Assembly (NCBI GenBank): GCA_045546975.1
Contig: JAZQDV010000007.1
Span: forward strand, 1-64,000
DNA: 64,000 nucleotides
Direction: 5' to 3'
Source of the DNA: SIG480 sp045546975
Lineage (GTDB): Bacteria > Bacillota > Clostridia > Oscillospirales > JAAYXM01
Shown here: positions 45,456-54,800 of the stretch, piece by piece
How the letters are laid out: every line of letters starts with the position of its first letter
How positions within the stretch are numbered: the stretch's first letter is position 1
The notes under the pieces: model-generated
The model's database searches: none
What the model was told of the DNA's origin: nothing
The model's input: only the letters and a program-made list of their open reading frames with translations
Made by a program: the position numbers and the translations under genes

Positions 45456-45730
45456 AAGCCGAGGGGAGTCGAACCCCTCAAGCCTTAAACTTGTTAAATT
45501 TCCATCCTTTGTATTTGTCGTCCTTGAAAGGCGTCAGCCTTCCTGCGTCCTCTGCATCCAAATTATATAAAATTTTCCTACGTTTAAGGTCGCAGAGTTT
45601 GAAAACAGAAAATTTGGATGAAATACAAAGAAAATTCAAAAATGATACTGTCGTATATTTGCAGAATTTTCTGAAGTATTACGCAAAATTTGCGTTTTTA
45701 AACCTTGGGGTGTTCGTCTCCCCTCGGCTT
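45456..45730 (-). repeat. 275-bp palindromic element forming the 3' end of icd
   Basis: Terminal inverted repeats 45456-45489 and 45697-45730 match at 29 of 34 positions. The right arm encodes exactly the last ten codons (KPRGDEHPKV) and stop of icd. Inside, 45507-45516 pairs with 45621-45630 and 45555-45564 with 45611-45620; small hairpins sit at 45528-45541, 45645-45656, 45662-45673 and 45681-45695. Read on the minus strand, 45462-45478 is a perfect tRNA T-arm mimic (5-bp stem, loop TTCGACT). A MITE-like element or a structured RNA released from the icd-rex transcript are both possible. No clear target duplication was found. Confidence 0.65.
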
Positions 45731-46867
45731 CAGCTTTGACATTACATAGTCTGCAAACTCTGCACATGTTGCACCGTCTGCGCGACCTGTAATCTTAAGT
45801 TTCTTTTCTGTATACATACACTCGTCAAGAGCGTCTGAAAGCTTCTTTGAAAGCTCTACCTCTCCGATATGCTCAAGGAGCATTACTGCCGCACGGAGAA
45901 CACTGCACGGGTCTGCATACTTATCTCTGCCCTCTGCGACCATTCGCGGTGCAGAGCCATGTATTGCCTCAAACATAGCATATCTCTTTCCAACGTTTGC
46001 GCTTCCTGCAGTACCTACACCGCCCTGGAACTCAGCTGCCTCGTCAGTAAGGATATCGCCGTAGAGGTTCGGGAGCACCATAACCTGGAAATCGCGGCGG
46101 CGCTTTGTGTCAACAAGCTTTGCTGTCATAATGTCTATGTACCAGTCGTCAAACGAAATCTCAGGGTACTTTGCCGCAACCTTCTTGCAGGCGTCAAGGA
46201 ACTTACCGTCAGTCGTCTTTATGACGTTTGCCTTAGTAACTGCGGTTACACGGCTTCTGCCCATACGCTTTGCATAGGAAAAAGCGAGCTCTGCAATTCT
46301 GTCGCAGCCCTGACTTGTTGCTATCGTAAAGTCAATTGCAAGGTCGTCCGTAACATTTACGCCCATGCTTCCTACTGCATATCCGCCCTCGGTATTCTCG
46401 CGGAAGAACATCCAGTCGATTCCTTCGCTCGGAACTTTTACAGGACGCATATTGGCAAAGAGGTCAAGCTCTTTTCTCATAGCGACATTTGCACTTTCAA
46501 TGTTGGGCCACGGGTCGCCTGCGCGCGGAGTGGTTGTCGGGCCCTTAAGGATTACATGGCATTCCTTAAGCTCGGCGAGCACATCGTCCGGAATAGCTTT
46601 TCCCGCAGCAACTCGGTTTTCAATTGTAAGACCGTCAATAACGCGAAACTCTACCTTTCCCGCATCAACCTTGTCCTTCAAGAGAAACTCAAGGACGCGG
46701 TGGCCCTGCTCTGTAATTGCTGGACCGATACCGTCACCTCCGCAGACGCCTATTATAAGCTTCGGAAGAGCGGAATAATCTATAAAGTCGGTCTCCTTCT
46801 TCATCGCTTCAACTCTCTTAAGCTGAAGCTCAATGATTTTTTCGAACTGCTTCATTGTGTTTTCCAT
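45698..46867 (-). CDS. icd: Isocitrate/isopropylmalate-family dehydrogenase, probably isocitrate dehydrogenase
   Basis: Oxidatively decarboxylates isocitrate to 2-oxoglutarate. The 389-residue chain has GVCGGDGIGPAIT, the substrate loop FFRENTEGGYAVG, the metal-binding GDILTDEAAEF and the adenine-site EAIHGSAP. An atypical N-terminal helix (QFEKIIELQLKRVEAMKKE) precedes the fold. Family homology does not fully separate isocitrate from isopropylmalate activity; no leu genes are nearby and citrate synthase is present, so isocitrate is favoured. The last ten residues are encoded by the right arm of an adjacent palindromic element. AAAGGAGA precedes the ATG at 46867. Confidence 0.88.
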   Translation of the reverse strand: MENTMKQFEKIIELQLKRVEAMKKETDFIDYSALPKLIIGVCGGDGIGPAITEQGHRVLEFLLKDKVDAGKVEFRVIDGLTIENRVAAGKAIPDDVLAELKECHVILKGPTTTPRAGDPWPNIESANVAMRKELDLFANMRPVKVPSEGIDWMFFRENTEGGYAVGSMGVNVTDDLAIDFTIATSQGCDRIAELAFSYAKRMGRSRVTAVTKANVIKTTDGKFLDACKKVAAKYPEISFDDWYIDIMTAKLVDTKRRRDFQVMVLPNLYGDILTDEAAEFQGGVGTAGSANVGKRYAMFEAIHGSAPRMVAEGRDKYADPCSVLRAAVMLLEHIGEVELSKKLSDALDECMYTEKKLKITGRADGATCAEFADYVMSKLKPRGDEHPKV

Positions 46868-46896
46868 AAAAACTTTCTCCTTTGAATGATATCTAT

Positions 46897-46925
46897 ATTT
46901 TAATGTACATCTCTTTTTTTGTCAA
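46897..46925 (-). promoter_or_regulatory. Sigma-A promoter of icd-rex
   Basis: Minus-strand TTGACA (46920-46925), 17 bp, TAAAAT (46897-46902). Confidence 0.82.
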
Positions 46926-47208
46926 CGACAAGAGCTGCAATCAAAACTTCTGTTTTTGTGTTTTTCGTAACTTTATTACAATTCGTAATCAATGCCGATT
47001 TTTCACTTTTGCACTTTCGTTTTTTATGCTGTTTTTTCAAAAAATTTCTCTGTTTTTCGAAGTTAAATTTCGTGTCGTTTTTTAAGAAAATTTGATAAAA
47101 TAGCGTGTTTTAAGGGACTTCGCGCAAGCTCACAAAACCCACAAAAAACAGTAAACTTTTTGCAATTTAGTTTACGTAAATATTTGTAATAATTTGTTTT
47201 ACAAATAG

Positions 47209-47226
47209 TTATCCACATTTTCCACA
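47209..47226 (+). promoter_or_regulatory. Two adjacent DnaA-box matches
   Basis: TTATCCACA (47209-47217) and TTTTCCACA (47218-47226) both fit the DnaA-box consensus TTWTNCACA and touch end to end in an AT-rich region. Confidence 0.5.
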
Positions 47227-47361
47227 GGTTTTTCCCCAGACTTCAAATCAAGTATCTGCAAGGCTTTCAGCGATTTTTGGTATTTTTTTGAAAACCCTGA
47301 AACGCAATTTTTGTATTTTTGAAAAAAGGGTATGAAGTTTACATAATCCACTTTTATTATG

Positions 47362-48372
47362 TCACTTAAAATCGATTGGTAGCGTTGCGCAAGCGTTCAA
47401 GTCTGTTTTTGCGATATTTCCGCGCAAAAACTCGAAATAGCCCTGTGCTCCTATCATCGCTCCATTGTCTCCGCAGAGTGAAAGCGGCGGGAAAAAAAGT
47501 TCAATTTCGGAACTTTTCGCCTCTTTTTTGAACCGATCACGAAGGAATGAATTGGCAGCAACTCCACCTGAAATAGCAATCTTTTTTCTCCCCGCAAGCT
47601 TTGCCGCAGCAATCGCGCGCGGTACTATTGCATCGCATACCGCCTCGCAGAATGACGCTGCAAGAGATGGCTTATCCAATTCCTCGTGAAGCTGCTCCGC
47701 GCGGTGCGCAAGGTTTATAACAGCCGTTTTAAGACCTGAAAAGGACATATCAAGCTCCGCACCGTCAATTGTCGCGCGCGGAAGCTTGTATTTAGTTTTA
47801 TCGCCCGTTTTTGCAAGCTCGTCTATCTTCTTTCCTCCCGGATATCCAAGTCCCAGGACTCTTGCGCACTTGTCAAACGCCTCACCTGCCGCATCATCAC
47901 GCGTTGAGCCGAGTATTTCAAATTCCGTATACCCCTTCACGTCTACCAAAAGCGTATGTCCACCGGATGCTACAAGGCACATAAATGGCGGCTCAAGCTC
48001 GGGAAAGGCGAGATAGTTTGCCGCAATGTGACCGCGGATGTGGTGTACCGGTATAAGGGGCTTGTCGAGCGCAAATGCAAGCGATTTCGCAAAGCCTACG
48101 CCGACAAGAAGTGCACCGATAAGCCCCGGTGCGTATGTAACAGCAACAGCATCAATTTCGTCTTTTTTAAGCCCTGCGTCACGAAACGCCTTATCGGTAA
48201 GCGCGCTTATACACTCTATATGCTTTCGCGATGCTATTTCGGGGACAACACCGCCATACAGCGCGTGCATATCCGCCTGAGAGTATATCGCATCGGAAAG
48301 GATTTTTCTTCCGTCTTCAACTATTGCGACTGCAGTTTCGTCGCAAGAGCTTTCTATGGCAAGAATCCTCAT
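47362..48372 (-). CDS. tsaD: tRNA threonylcarbamoyladenosine transferase TsaD
   Basis: Transfers the threonylcarbamoyl group to A37 of ANN-decoding tRNAs with TsaB/TsaE. The 336-residue chain opens MRILAIESSCDETAVAI, has the metal-binding HHIRGHIAAN and the ATPase-fold VASGGHTLLVD and GGVAANSFLRDR. The ATG at 48372 is preferred to one 18 bp earlier because AGAGGAAC is suitably spaced. It is the last gene of the long operon, 20 bp after rimI; tsaB and tsaE are not in the window. Confidence 0.96.
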   Translation of the reverse strand: MRILAIESSCDETAVAIVEDGRKILSDAIYSQADMHALYGGVVPEIASRKHIECISALTDKAFRDAGLKKDEIDAVAVTYAPGLIGALLVGVGFAKSLAFALDKPLIPVHHIRGHIAANYLAFPELEPPFMCLVASGGHTLLVDVKGYTEFEILGSTRDDAAGEAFDKCARVLGLGYPGGKKIDELAKTGDKTKYKLPRATIDGAELDMSFSGLKTAVINLAHRAEQLHEELDKPSLAASFCEAVCDAIVPRAIAAAKLAGRKKIAISGGVAANSFLRDRFKKEAKSSEIELFFPPLSLCGDNGAMIGAQGYFEFLRGNIAKTDLNACATLPIDFK

Positions 48373-48392
48373 GGAGTCAGTTCCTCTCACAG

Positions 48393-48851
48393 TTATTTTT
48401 TGATGTAGTATGTCATAAGTCGGGCATCGTCATCGGGGTCTCTGTAAAACCTCGGGCGGATTCCCACCTCGACAAAGCCCATATTTTCATAAAGCTTGAT
48501 TGCCGCAGTATTTCTGCATCGGACTTCAAGGGTTACAAACGAAAGCGGTACTTCTTGCGCTTTCCCGATAAGCGCTCCTATAAGTGCACGGGCAATACCG
48601 CGACGGCGGAATTTCCCGCTCACCGCAACGTTTGTTATATACCCTTCGTCAAGCACATAATATAAACCTATATATCCTGCAACCTCATCGCAGACCTTGG
48701 CAACAAGAAAAATATTATCTCCTCGCTCCATAGTATCGGAGATTGATCTCTCGCTCCAGGGGTTTGAAAAGCATTCTCTTTCAAGCTCTGCAATAGCAGG
48801 TATGTCACAGACTTTTGCCGCAGTTATTACAAAATCACTTCTTTGCATCAT
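48393..48851 (-). CDS. rimI: Ribosomal protein S18 alanine N-acetyltransferase-like GNAT
   Basis: A 152-residue GNAT acetyltransferase. The acetyl-CoA site reads VSGKFRRRGIARALI; SFVTLEVRCRNTAAIKLYENMGF is the RimI pattern; and it is encoded beside tsaD, as in many bacteria. Its start overlaps the polA end by 17 bp; the first of two tandem ATGs (48851) has GGAG nine bases upstream. RimI acetylates the N-terminus of ribosomal protein S18; broader substrates are possible. Confidence 0.9.
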   Translation of the reverse strand: MMQRSDFVITAAKVCDIPAIAELERECFSNPWSERSISDTMERGDNIFLVAKVCDEVAGYIGLYYVLDEGYITNVAVSGKFRRRGIARALIGALIGKAQEVPLSFVTLEVRCRNTAAIKLYENMGFVEVGIRPRFYRDPDDDARLMTYYIKK

Positions 48852-51489
48852 ACCATGTATCTCCGATACCTGCATCTGCAGTGAGCGGAACGGAAAGCGA
48901 GCACGCATTTTCCATCTCCGCGCAAAGAATTTCAGCTACCTTCTCAGCCTCGCTTTTCTTGCACTCAACGATAAGCTCGTCGTGTACCTGAAGGATAAGC
49001 TTTGCGGAAAGTCCGCTTTCGCGAAGTTTTTTCGAAACTCTTATCATTGCGATTTTTATTATGTCCGCAGCACTTCCCTGGATAGGTGCATTAAGCGCAA
49101 CTCTTTCTCCGAATGAACGGATGTTGAAGTTTTTTGAAGTTATTTCGGGAATGTAGCGACGTCTTCCAAACATAGTCGTTACAAACCCGTCACGGCGCGC
49201 CCGCTCGACGATATCCTTCATATAGTCGCGTACTCCGCTGTAATTTGCAAGATACGCCTCCATATAGCGTTTTGCTGCATTGCGCGAAACGCCTATATCC
49301 TCTGCAAGTGAAAACTCGGAAATGCCGTACACTATGCCGAAATTTACCGCTTTTGAAACGCGGCGCATCTCGGGCGTTACCTCACTCTCCGGTACTCCGA
49401 AAACCTGCGAGGCGGTCTGCGTATGGATATCACGCCCTTCATTAAATGCACGACACATTTCCTCGTCCTGCGTTATGTGGGCAAGCACGCGAAGCTCTAT
49501 CTGTGAATAGTCTGCATCAACAAAGCACGTGTCAGAATCTCGCGGAACAAACATCTTTCTGACCTCTCCGCCAAGCTCACTTCTTATCGGAATGTTCTGT
49601 AAATTCGGGTCAGTAGAGCTTATTCTTCCCGTCGCCGTAATCATTTGCTGGAATGTGGTATGGATTCTTCCGTCCTTTTCTGATATGAAGCGGACAAGTC
49701 CGTCGGCGTAGGTAGATTTGAGCTTTGAGTATTTTCGGTATTCAAGTATGAGCGGAACTATATCGTGAGAAAAGCGCAGCTTTTCAAGTACGTCCGCGTC
49801 AGTTGAATAGCCTGTTTTTGTCTTTTTTACAGGCGGGATTCTAAGCTTTTCAAAAAGTATCTCGCCAAGCTGTTTTGGGGAGAGAATGTTAAACTCCTCA
49901 CCCGAAAGAGCGTATATTTTCTTTTCTAAAGAACGCATCTCATCCGAGAGCATATCGGAAAAGCGCATGAGCTCGTCCTTACTGCAGCCAACACCTTCAT
50001 CCTCCATTTCACAGAGAACATCAGTAAGTGGCTGCTCTATTTCAAAATAAAGCTTGTCCTCACCGTCAGCTTTAAGCTTTTTTCTGATTTCCTCATCGAG
50101 TATAAAAAGTACCTCAGCGCAGTCGGAAACCGCAGATAATCCCGTTTCTGTGCCCGTGAGGGGTGAGAAGTTGCTCTCATCCTCCACTTTTTCAACTGCG
50201 ACATCAGGTTCAAGGCCGAACATATGTGCAACTGAAACCAAATCATATCTTTTTCTTGCAGGGTCGAGCACGTATGCCGCAAGAGCAGTGTCAAATGTGA
50301 CGTTTGAAAGCACTATACCCTCGCGTGAAAGTGCTTTTACAAGCGTCTTTTTGTCGTGAACTGTCTTTTCTGTGTTTTCTGAGAAAACAAACTTTGCAAA
50401 AGTCAAAAACGTGTCTTCTGAAAAGTCTGCGCGTGCAATGGAATATGCAGTACCATCCGACACTACCGATATTGCCGACACCGTGTCGTTTGTAAATACT
50501 ACGCATTTCTTGCAGCAAAGAGCATTTCTTGCGTTCTCTATATCCGCCTCGGTTTTGAGGTTTTTCCTCTCTATCGCCGGTGTGTCTTTTCTCACAATCT
50601 CCGGCATTGTCTCGGGTGCCGTAAGAGAAAGACGGTTTATAAAACTCTTGAACTCAAGCTTTAAGAAAAGAGAGTAGAGCTTATCGTTATCGGGGGATGT
50701 GAGTATTATTTCTTCTTCTGAAAAATTGATCGGGGCGTCCTGTGCGATTGTTCCGAGCCACTTTGAAAGATATGCGCTCTCACGCCCTGCCTCGAGCTTC
50801 TTTCTTACGGAATCACGTATGTCGGGAGAGTTTATATTATCATAAATCCTGTCTATATCGCCGAATTTTGAAACCAACTCAAGCGCCGTTTTCTCTCCGA
50901 TTCCGGGAACACCCGGAATATTGTCGGAGGAGTCTCCCATAAGCGCTTTAAGGTCGCGCATAAGATCCGCAGACAGTCCATACTTCATAAGAAGCTCTGC
51001 ACCGTTATAGAGCGTTGTTTCCGTTCTTCCCATCTTTGAGGAAACAAGAAGCACCTCTGTGCCCTCGTTTTCGATAAGCTGGAAGCTGTCGCGGTCGCCG
51101 GTTACAATTACGCACTCGTTTTTGTTCTCTTTACAGATGCGGCTGACCGTTCCTATAATATCGTCCGCCTCATAGCCCTCACATTCAAAACGCCTGATTC
51201 TCATCGCGTCAAGAACGTCCTTTAGGGGCTGCATCTGCTCGGCAAGCTCGTCAGGCATCCCCTTGCGGTTTGCCTTATACCCGTCATATTTAAGGTGACG
51301 GAAGGTGGGTTTTTTAAGGTCAAACGCAACGCAGACACCGTCGGGAGATACCTCCTCAAGTATCTTCAGGTAAATCGACAGAAATCCGTAAATTGCATTG
51401 GTGTTAAGCCCCTCTGCATTTGTCAGGGGGCGTACACCGTAAAACGCACGGTTTACTATGCTGTTTCCGTCAATTACCATTATCTTCAT
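48835..51489 (-). CDS. polA: DNA polymerase I
   Basis: An 884-residue repair and Okazaki-fragment polymerase. The N-terminal 5' nuclease domain has MVIDGNSIVNRAFYG, TGDRDSFQLIE and VPGIGEKTA. The C-terminal polymerase has motif A DADYSQIELRVLAHI, motif B RRVSKAVNFGIVYG and motif C QVHDELIVE. The middle 3'-5' exonuclease-like domain lacks the Asp-x-Glu metal motif where it is expected (CVVFTNDTVSAI), so proofreading is probably lost, as in Bacillus and Thermus enzymes. It starts 24 bp after cysS. Confidence 0.97.
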   Translation of the reverse strand: MKIMVIDGNSIVNRAFYGVRPLTNAEGLNTNAIYGFLSIYLKILEEVSPDGVCVAFDLKKPTFRHLKYDGYKANRKGMPDELAEQMQPLKDVLDAMRIRRFECEGYEADDIIGTVSRICKENKNECVIVTGDRDSFQLIENEGTEVLLVSSKMGRTETTLYNGAELLMKYGLSADLMRDLKALMGDSSDNIPGVPGIGEKTALELVSKFGDIDRIYDNINSPDIRDSVRKKLEAGRESAYLSKWLGTIAQDAPINFSEEEIILTSPDNDKLYSLFLKLEFKSFINRLSLTAPETMPEIVRKDTPAIERKNLKTEADIENARNALCCKKCVVFTNDTVSAISVVSDGTAYSIARADFSEDTFLTFAKFVFSENTEKTVHDKKTLVKALSREGIVLSNVTFDTALAAYVLDPARKRYDLVSVAHMFGLEPDVAVEKVEDESNFSPLTGTETGLSAVSDCAEVLFILDEEIRKKLKADGEDKLYFEIEQPLTDVLCEMEDEGVGCSKDELMRFSDMLSDEMRSLEKKIYALSGEEFNILSPKQLGEILFEKLRIPPVKKTKTGYSTDADVLEKLRFSHDIVPLILEYRKYSKLKSTYADGLVRFISEKDGRIHTTFQQMITATGRISSTDPNLQNIPIRSELGGEVRKMFVPRDSDTCFVDADYSQIELRVLAHITQDEEMCRAFNEGRDIHTQTASQVFGVPESEVTPEMRRVSKAVNFGIVYGISEFSLAEDIGVSRNAAKRYMEAYLANYSGVRDYMKDIVERARRDGFVTTMFGRRRYIPEITSKNFNIRSFGERVALNAPIQGSAADIIKIAMIRVSKKLRESGLSAKLILQVHDELIVECKKSEAEKVAEILCAEMENACSLSVPLTADAGIGDTWYDAKK

Positions 51490-51513
51490 AGCGTTAAAAC
51501 CTCAAACCGAAAT

Positions 51514-52911
51514 TTATGCTCTATGCCACTTCACACCCTGCGGTGTGTCCTCAAGTATTATTCCCATTTTCTGAAGCTCATCACGGATTCTGTCAGCTTC
51601 TGCAAAGTTTTTCTCTTTCCTTGCCGCCTGGCGCTTTGCTATCATATCCTCAATTTCAGAGTCAAGAGAAGCTTCCTCCTTCTTGTCAAGGAGACCAAGA
51701 ACGTCACAAAGCTCACGAACGCGGATAAGACTCTCTTTTGCAAACTCGCGTGTTCCGTTTGCAGAAAGTGCTGTATTTACATCGCGAACAAGCTCAAATA
51801 TTGCCGCAATTGCATCTGCGGTATTGATATCATCATCCATTGCCGAGATAAACTTTTCCCTGTACTTGTCAAAGCCTGTGAGAATTTCCTTTTGCTCGGA
51901 AGTAAGCGGAGAGTTCTCTCCGTTTTCAGATAAGAATTCCATATTGTTCTCAGCATTCCTGAGGCGCTCGAGCGCTGCCTTTGCCTGCTTCAGGGATTCC
52001 TCAGAGTAGTTTATCGGGCTTCTGTAGTGTGCCGAGAGCATAAAGAAGCGGATTGCCTCATAGCCGTACACACCTGCAGCGTCACGAACGGTAAAGAAGT
52101 TGCCGAGTGACTTTGACATCTTCTTGTTATCGATATTGAGGAACGCGTTATGGAGCCAGTAGTTTGCAAACTGACATCCGTTTGCCGCCTCTGACTGTGC
52201 AATTTCATTTTCGTGGTGCGGGAAGGTGAGGTCAACACCGCCGCTATGGATGTCTATGGTCTTGCCAAGGTAGCGGTTTGCCATCGCACTGCACTCAATG
52301 TGCCAACCGGGACGGCCCATACCCCACGGAGATTCCCATGCAGGCTCACCCGGTTTTGCTGCTTTCCAGAGCGCAAAGTCGGTCGCTTCTTCCTTCTTCT
52401 CTCCGACGCTTATTCTTGCGCCTGCAACAAGGTCCTCTATCGGCTGTTTTGAGAGCTTGCCGTAGTCCTTGAACTTGAGTGCGCGAAAGTAAACGTCGCC
52501 CTCAGATTCATAGGCATAGCCCTTATCTACAAGGGTTTTTACGATATCGATAATCGCATCGATATTCTCTGTCGCCCTCGGGTGCACGGTCGCCTCGCGG
52601 ATACCAAGGCCCTTTGCATCGACAAAGTATTCGTCTATATACTTTTCCGCAACATCCTTATACGTTACGCCCTCTTCATTTGCGCGCTTTATTACCTTAT
52701 CGTCGATATCGGTGAAGTTCTGGACAAACTTAACCGTGTATCCGCGATACTCCATATATCTGCGCAAAACATCAAACACGATAAACGGGCGCGCATTTCC
52801 TATGTGAAAGAAATTATATACCGTAGGACCGCACGAGTACATTTTTACTTCATTGGGGTCTATCGGCTTGAATTCCTCTTTCGTTCTTGTAAGTGAATTA
52901 AAAAGTTTCAT
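51514..52911 (-). CDS. cysS: Cysteinyl-tRNA synthetase
   Basis: Charges tRNA-Cys. The 465-residue class I enzyme has the zinc ligand [14 protein letters not shown] variant HIGNARPF, the second zinc region GWHIECSAM and [11 protein letters not shown], and [14 protein letters not shown] precedes the ATG at 52911, 12 bp after pgsA. No T-box is present because it is internal to an operon. Confidence 0.97.
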   Translation of the reverse strand: MKLFNSLTRTKEEFKPIDPNEVKMYSCGPTVYNFFHIGNARPFIVFDVLRRYMEYRGYTVKFVQNFTDIDDKVIKRANEEGVTYKDVAEKYIDEYFVDAKGLGIREATVHPRATENIDAIIDIVKTLVDKGYAYESEGDVYFRALKFKDYGKLSKQPIEDLVAGARISVGEKKEEATDFALWKAAKPGEPAWESPWGMGRPGWHIECSAMANRYLGKTIDIHSGGVDLTFPHHENEIAQSEAANGCQFANYWLHNAFLNIDNKKMSKSLGNFFTVRDAAGVYGYEAIRFFMLSAHYRSPINYSEESLKQAKAALERLRNAENNMEFLSENGENSPLTSEQKEILTGFDKYREKFISAMDDDINTADAIAAIFELVRDVNTALSANGTREFAKESLIRVRELCDVLGLLDKKEEASLDSEIEDMIAKRQAARKEKNFAEADRIRDELQKMGIILEDTPQGVKWHRA

Positions 52912-52923
52912 TTTTGTTCCCTC

Positions 52924-53478
52924 TTATTTCTTCTCTTCGACGGTCGTTTTAAGCACTCCGCCGAAGCTTTTGAAGTATTCTATGCCTGAAATCAAAGTTA
53001 TTGCAGCAATTACCCACTCTGCTATATTGCCTGCGGTAATCACGCCGCAGGAGATAGCTGCAAGAGGTGTGAAAAGAAATACTATTCCGACTATCTGGAG
53101 GAAGGTCTTTGCCTTTCCTGATTTCTGTGCTGCAATTACTATTCCCTCACCCATCGCAACTATGCGGAGCGATGTAACTATAAGCTCACGTGCGATGATT
53201 ATAAACGCAGGAACGCTTCCCATTCCGCCACGCTCCAAAAGGACGAGAACCGCAGCAGAAACAAGGAGTTTATCCGCGAGCGGGTCAAGGAATTTGCCAA
53301 AGGTGGTTATCTGATTGTATTTTCTCGCGATATAGCCGTCCACCCAGTCTGTTACGCTCGCGAGGATGAATATTCCGATTGCCCACCAGTAGTTGTTCGG
53401 GAAATCAACGAGTGCGCACACCATAAATACAGGTATCATAAGTATTCTTATTATTGATATAATATTTGCTGTTGTCAT
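52924..53478 (-). CDS. pgsA: CDP-diacylglycerol--glycerol-3-phosphate 3-phosphatidyltransferase
   Basis: Makes phosphatidylglycerol phosphate at the membrane. The 184-residue protein has about five to six membrane segments and the CDP-alcohol phosphatidyltransferase motif: DWVDGYIARKYNQ followed by FGKFLDPLADKLL (D-G-x2-A-R-x8-G-x3-D-x3-D). Its ATG overlaps the rimO stop (TAATG), so the pair is coupled. Confidence 0.95.
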   Translation of the reverse strand: MTTANIISIIRILMIPVFMVCALVDFPNNYWWAIGIFILASVTDWVDGYIARKYNQITTFGKFLDPLADKLLVSAAVLVLLERGGMGSVPAFIIIARELIVTSLRIVAMGEGIVIAAQKSGKAKTFLQIVGIVFLFTPLAAISCGVITAGNIAEWVIAAITLISGIEYFKSFGGVLKTTVEEKK

Positions 53479-54800
53479 TATAAAACCTCCCCCAAAAGAT
53501 CTCCGTCAAGCTCGTCATCAATTGTAACCGTAACAAACTGTCCCGGTTTGATTCCTTTCTTTCCTCGGAAAAACACCTTTCCGTCAATATCGGGTGAATC
53601 TGCAAAGCTTCTTCCGAAATAGCACTCGCTGTATCTGTCAAAGCCCTCGACAAGAACTTCGAGTTTTTTGCCGAGCATTGAGTTATTGTACTCGTCCATA
53701 ATACGTGCCTGAAGTGCACCAACAAGTTCGGCACGGCGAAGCTTTACATCCTCGTCTATCTGGTCTTCCATATCGTATGCAGGGGTACCTTTCTCGCGTG
53801 AGTACGGGAAAACGCCCGCCCGCTCGATTTTGTTTTCTTTTAAGAAGTCGCAGAGCTCTTCAAATTCCTCGTCGGTTTCACCCGGGAATCCGACTATCAG
53901 GCTCGTTCTTATAACAACGCCCGGGATTCTCTCACGGAGCTTTTTTATGAGAGACTCAATATTTTCCCTCGTGTCGTGACGGTTCATTGCCCGAAGCAGT
54001 CTGTTATTTATATGCTGAATCGGTATGTCGAGATACTTTACTATCTTCTCCTCACTTGCAAGAGTCTCTATAAGCTCATCGTCGATTTTATCGGGATAGA
54101 GATAATGCACTCTTATCCACTTGAGCTTTTCTATTCTGCAGAGTTTTTTAAGCAAGTCTGAAAGATTGCTCTTGCCCTTGAGGTCAACACCGTAGCTTCC
54201 CGTATCCTGTGACACCACTATAAGCTCGCGAACTCCTGTTTCTGCAAGAGCTTCTGCTTCCTTTACTATCTCCTCAGGGTCACGGCTCCTGATTTTTCCG
54301 CGAAGGCGCGGAATGATACAATATGCACATCGGTTTGAGCAACCCTCGGAAATCTTTATAAATGCCGTATACTCAGGCGTTGTAAGAACTCTTCCACATT
54401 CAAGAGGTATCTCACTCGGATTTTTGAAATTCTCGACGTATTCGCCAAGAAGAACTTTGTCTGTAACATCTGCTATTTCAAGATAGCTTCCGCAACCGAC
54501 AAGGGCATCGATTTCGGGAAATTCTTCCTTGAGCTTTCCGCGGGAAAGCTCAGAAAGACATCCTGTTATGATAATTTTACCGACAGTTCCCTCGCCTTTA
54601 AGGGTAATCGCCTCTTTTATGTACTCATACGCCTCATCCCTTGCATCCCCTATAAAGCTACAGGTATTGATGAGAACCGCATCTACATTATTGAGCTCTG
54701 TCGTAAGCTCATAGCCCCGCTCATCAAGGAGCGAGAGCATGTGCTCACAGTCTATCTGATTTTTTGAACATCCGAGAGATACAACGCCTATTCTTGCCAT
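53478..54800 (-). CDS. rimO: Ribosomal protein S12 methylthiotransferase RimO
   Basis: A two-cluster radical-SAM enzyme that methylthiolates the conserved Asp of ribosomal protein S12. The 440-residue chain shows the N-terminal cluster cysteines VSLGCSKNQIDCE, further Cys at ITGCLSE, the radical-SAM CSNRCAYCIIPRLRG, and a C-terminal TRAM domain. The SLGC...KN pattern marks RimO over the tRNA enzyme MiaB. It overlaps recX by 1 bp. Confidence 0.95.
   Translation of the reverse strand: MARIGVVSLGCSKNQIDCEHMLSLLDERGYELTTELNNVDAVLINTCSFIGDARDEAYEYIKEAITLKGEGTVGKIIITGCLSELSRGKLKEEFPEIDALVGCGSYLEIADVTDKVLLGEYVENFKNPSEIPLECGRVLTTPEYTAFIKISEGCSNRCAYCIIPRLRGKIRSRDPEEIVKEAEALAETGVRELIVVSQDTGSYGVDLKGKSNLSDLLKKLCRIEKLKWIRVHYLYPDKIDDELIETLASEEKIVKYLDIPIQHINNRLLRAMNRHDTRENIESLIKKLRERIPGVVIRTSLIVGFPGETDEEFEELCDFLKENKIERAGVFPYSREKGTPAYDMEDQIDEDVKLRRAELVGALQARIMDEYNNSMLGKKLEVLVEGFDRYSECYFGRSFADSPDIDGKVFFRGKKGIKPGQFVTVTIDDELDGDLLGEVL

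Larger units (their letters stand above)
46868..47361. other. AT-rich 494-bp gene-free region upstream of icd
   Basis: It carries the icd promoter, several AT-rich inverted repeats (TTTACGTAAA at 47170-47179; GTAAACT at 47151-47157 facing AGTTTAC at 47169-47175; ATTTGTAA facing TTACAAAT at 47182-47206) and two abutting DnaA-box matches. I see no credible coding frame and no clear terminator for tsaD. Confidence 0.6.

Noticed and set aside
45456..45489. A tRNA gene or tmRNA 3' end on the minus strand, suggested by the perfect T-arm.
   Set aside because: No acceptor partner in proper position, no anticodon or D-arm, no CCA and no tmRNA tag frame; the T-arm alone is part of an inverted repeat.
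45491..45739. An 82-codon plus-strand frame across the palindromic element.
   Set aside because: It runs antisense over the icd end, has no ribosome binding site, and its openness follows from the palindrome.
45869..46885. A 338-codon plus-strand frame opposite icd.
   Set aside because: Cysteine-rich and compositionally odd product; exact antisense of a conserved dehydrogenase.
46868..47361. Chromosomal replication origin.
   Set aside because: Two DnaA boxes are too few, and dnaA, dnaN, gyrB, rpmH or parAB are not near; retained only as a regulatory candidate.
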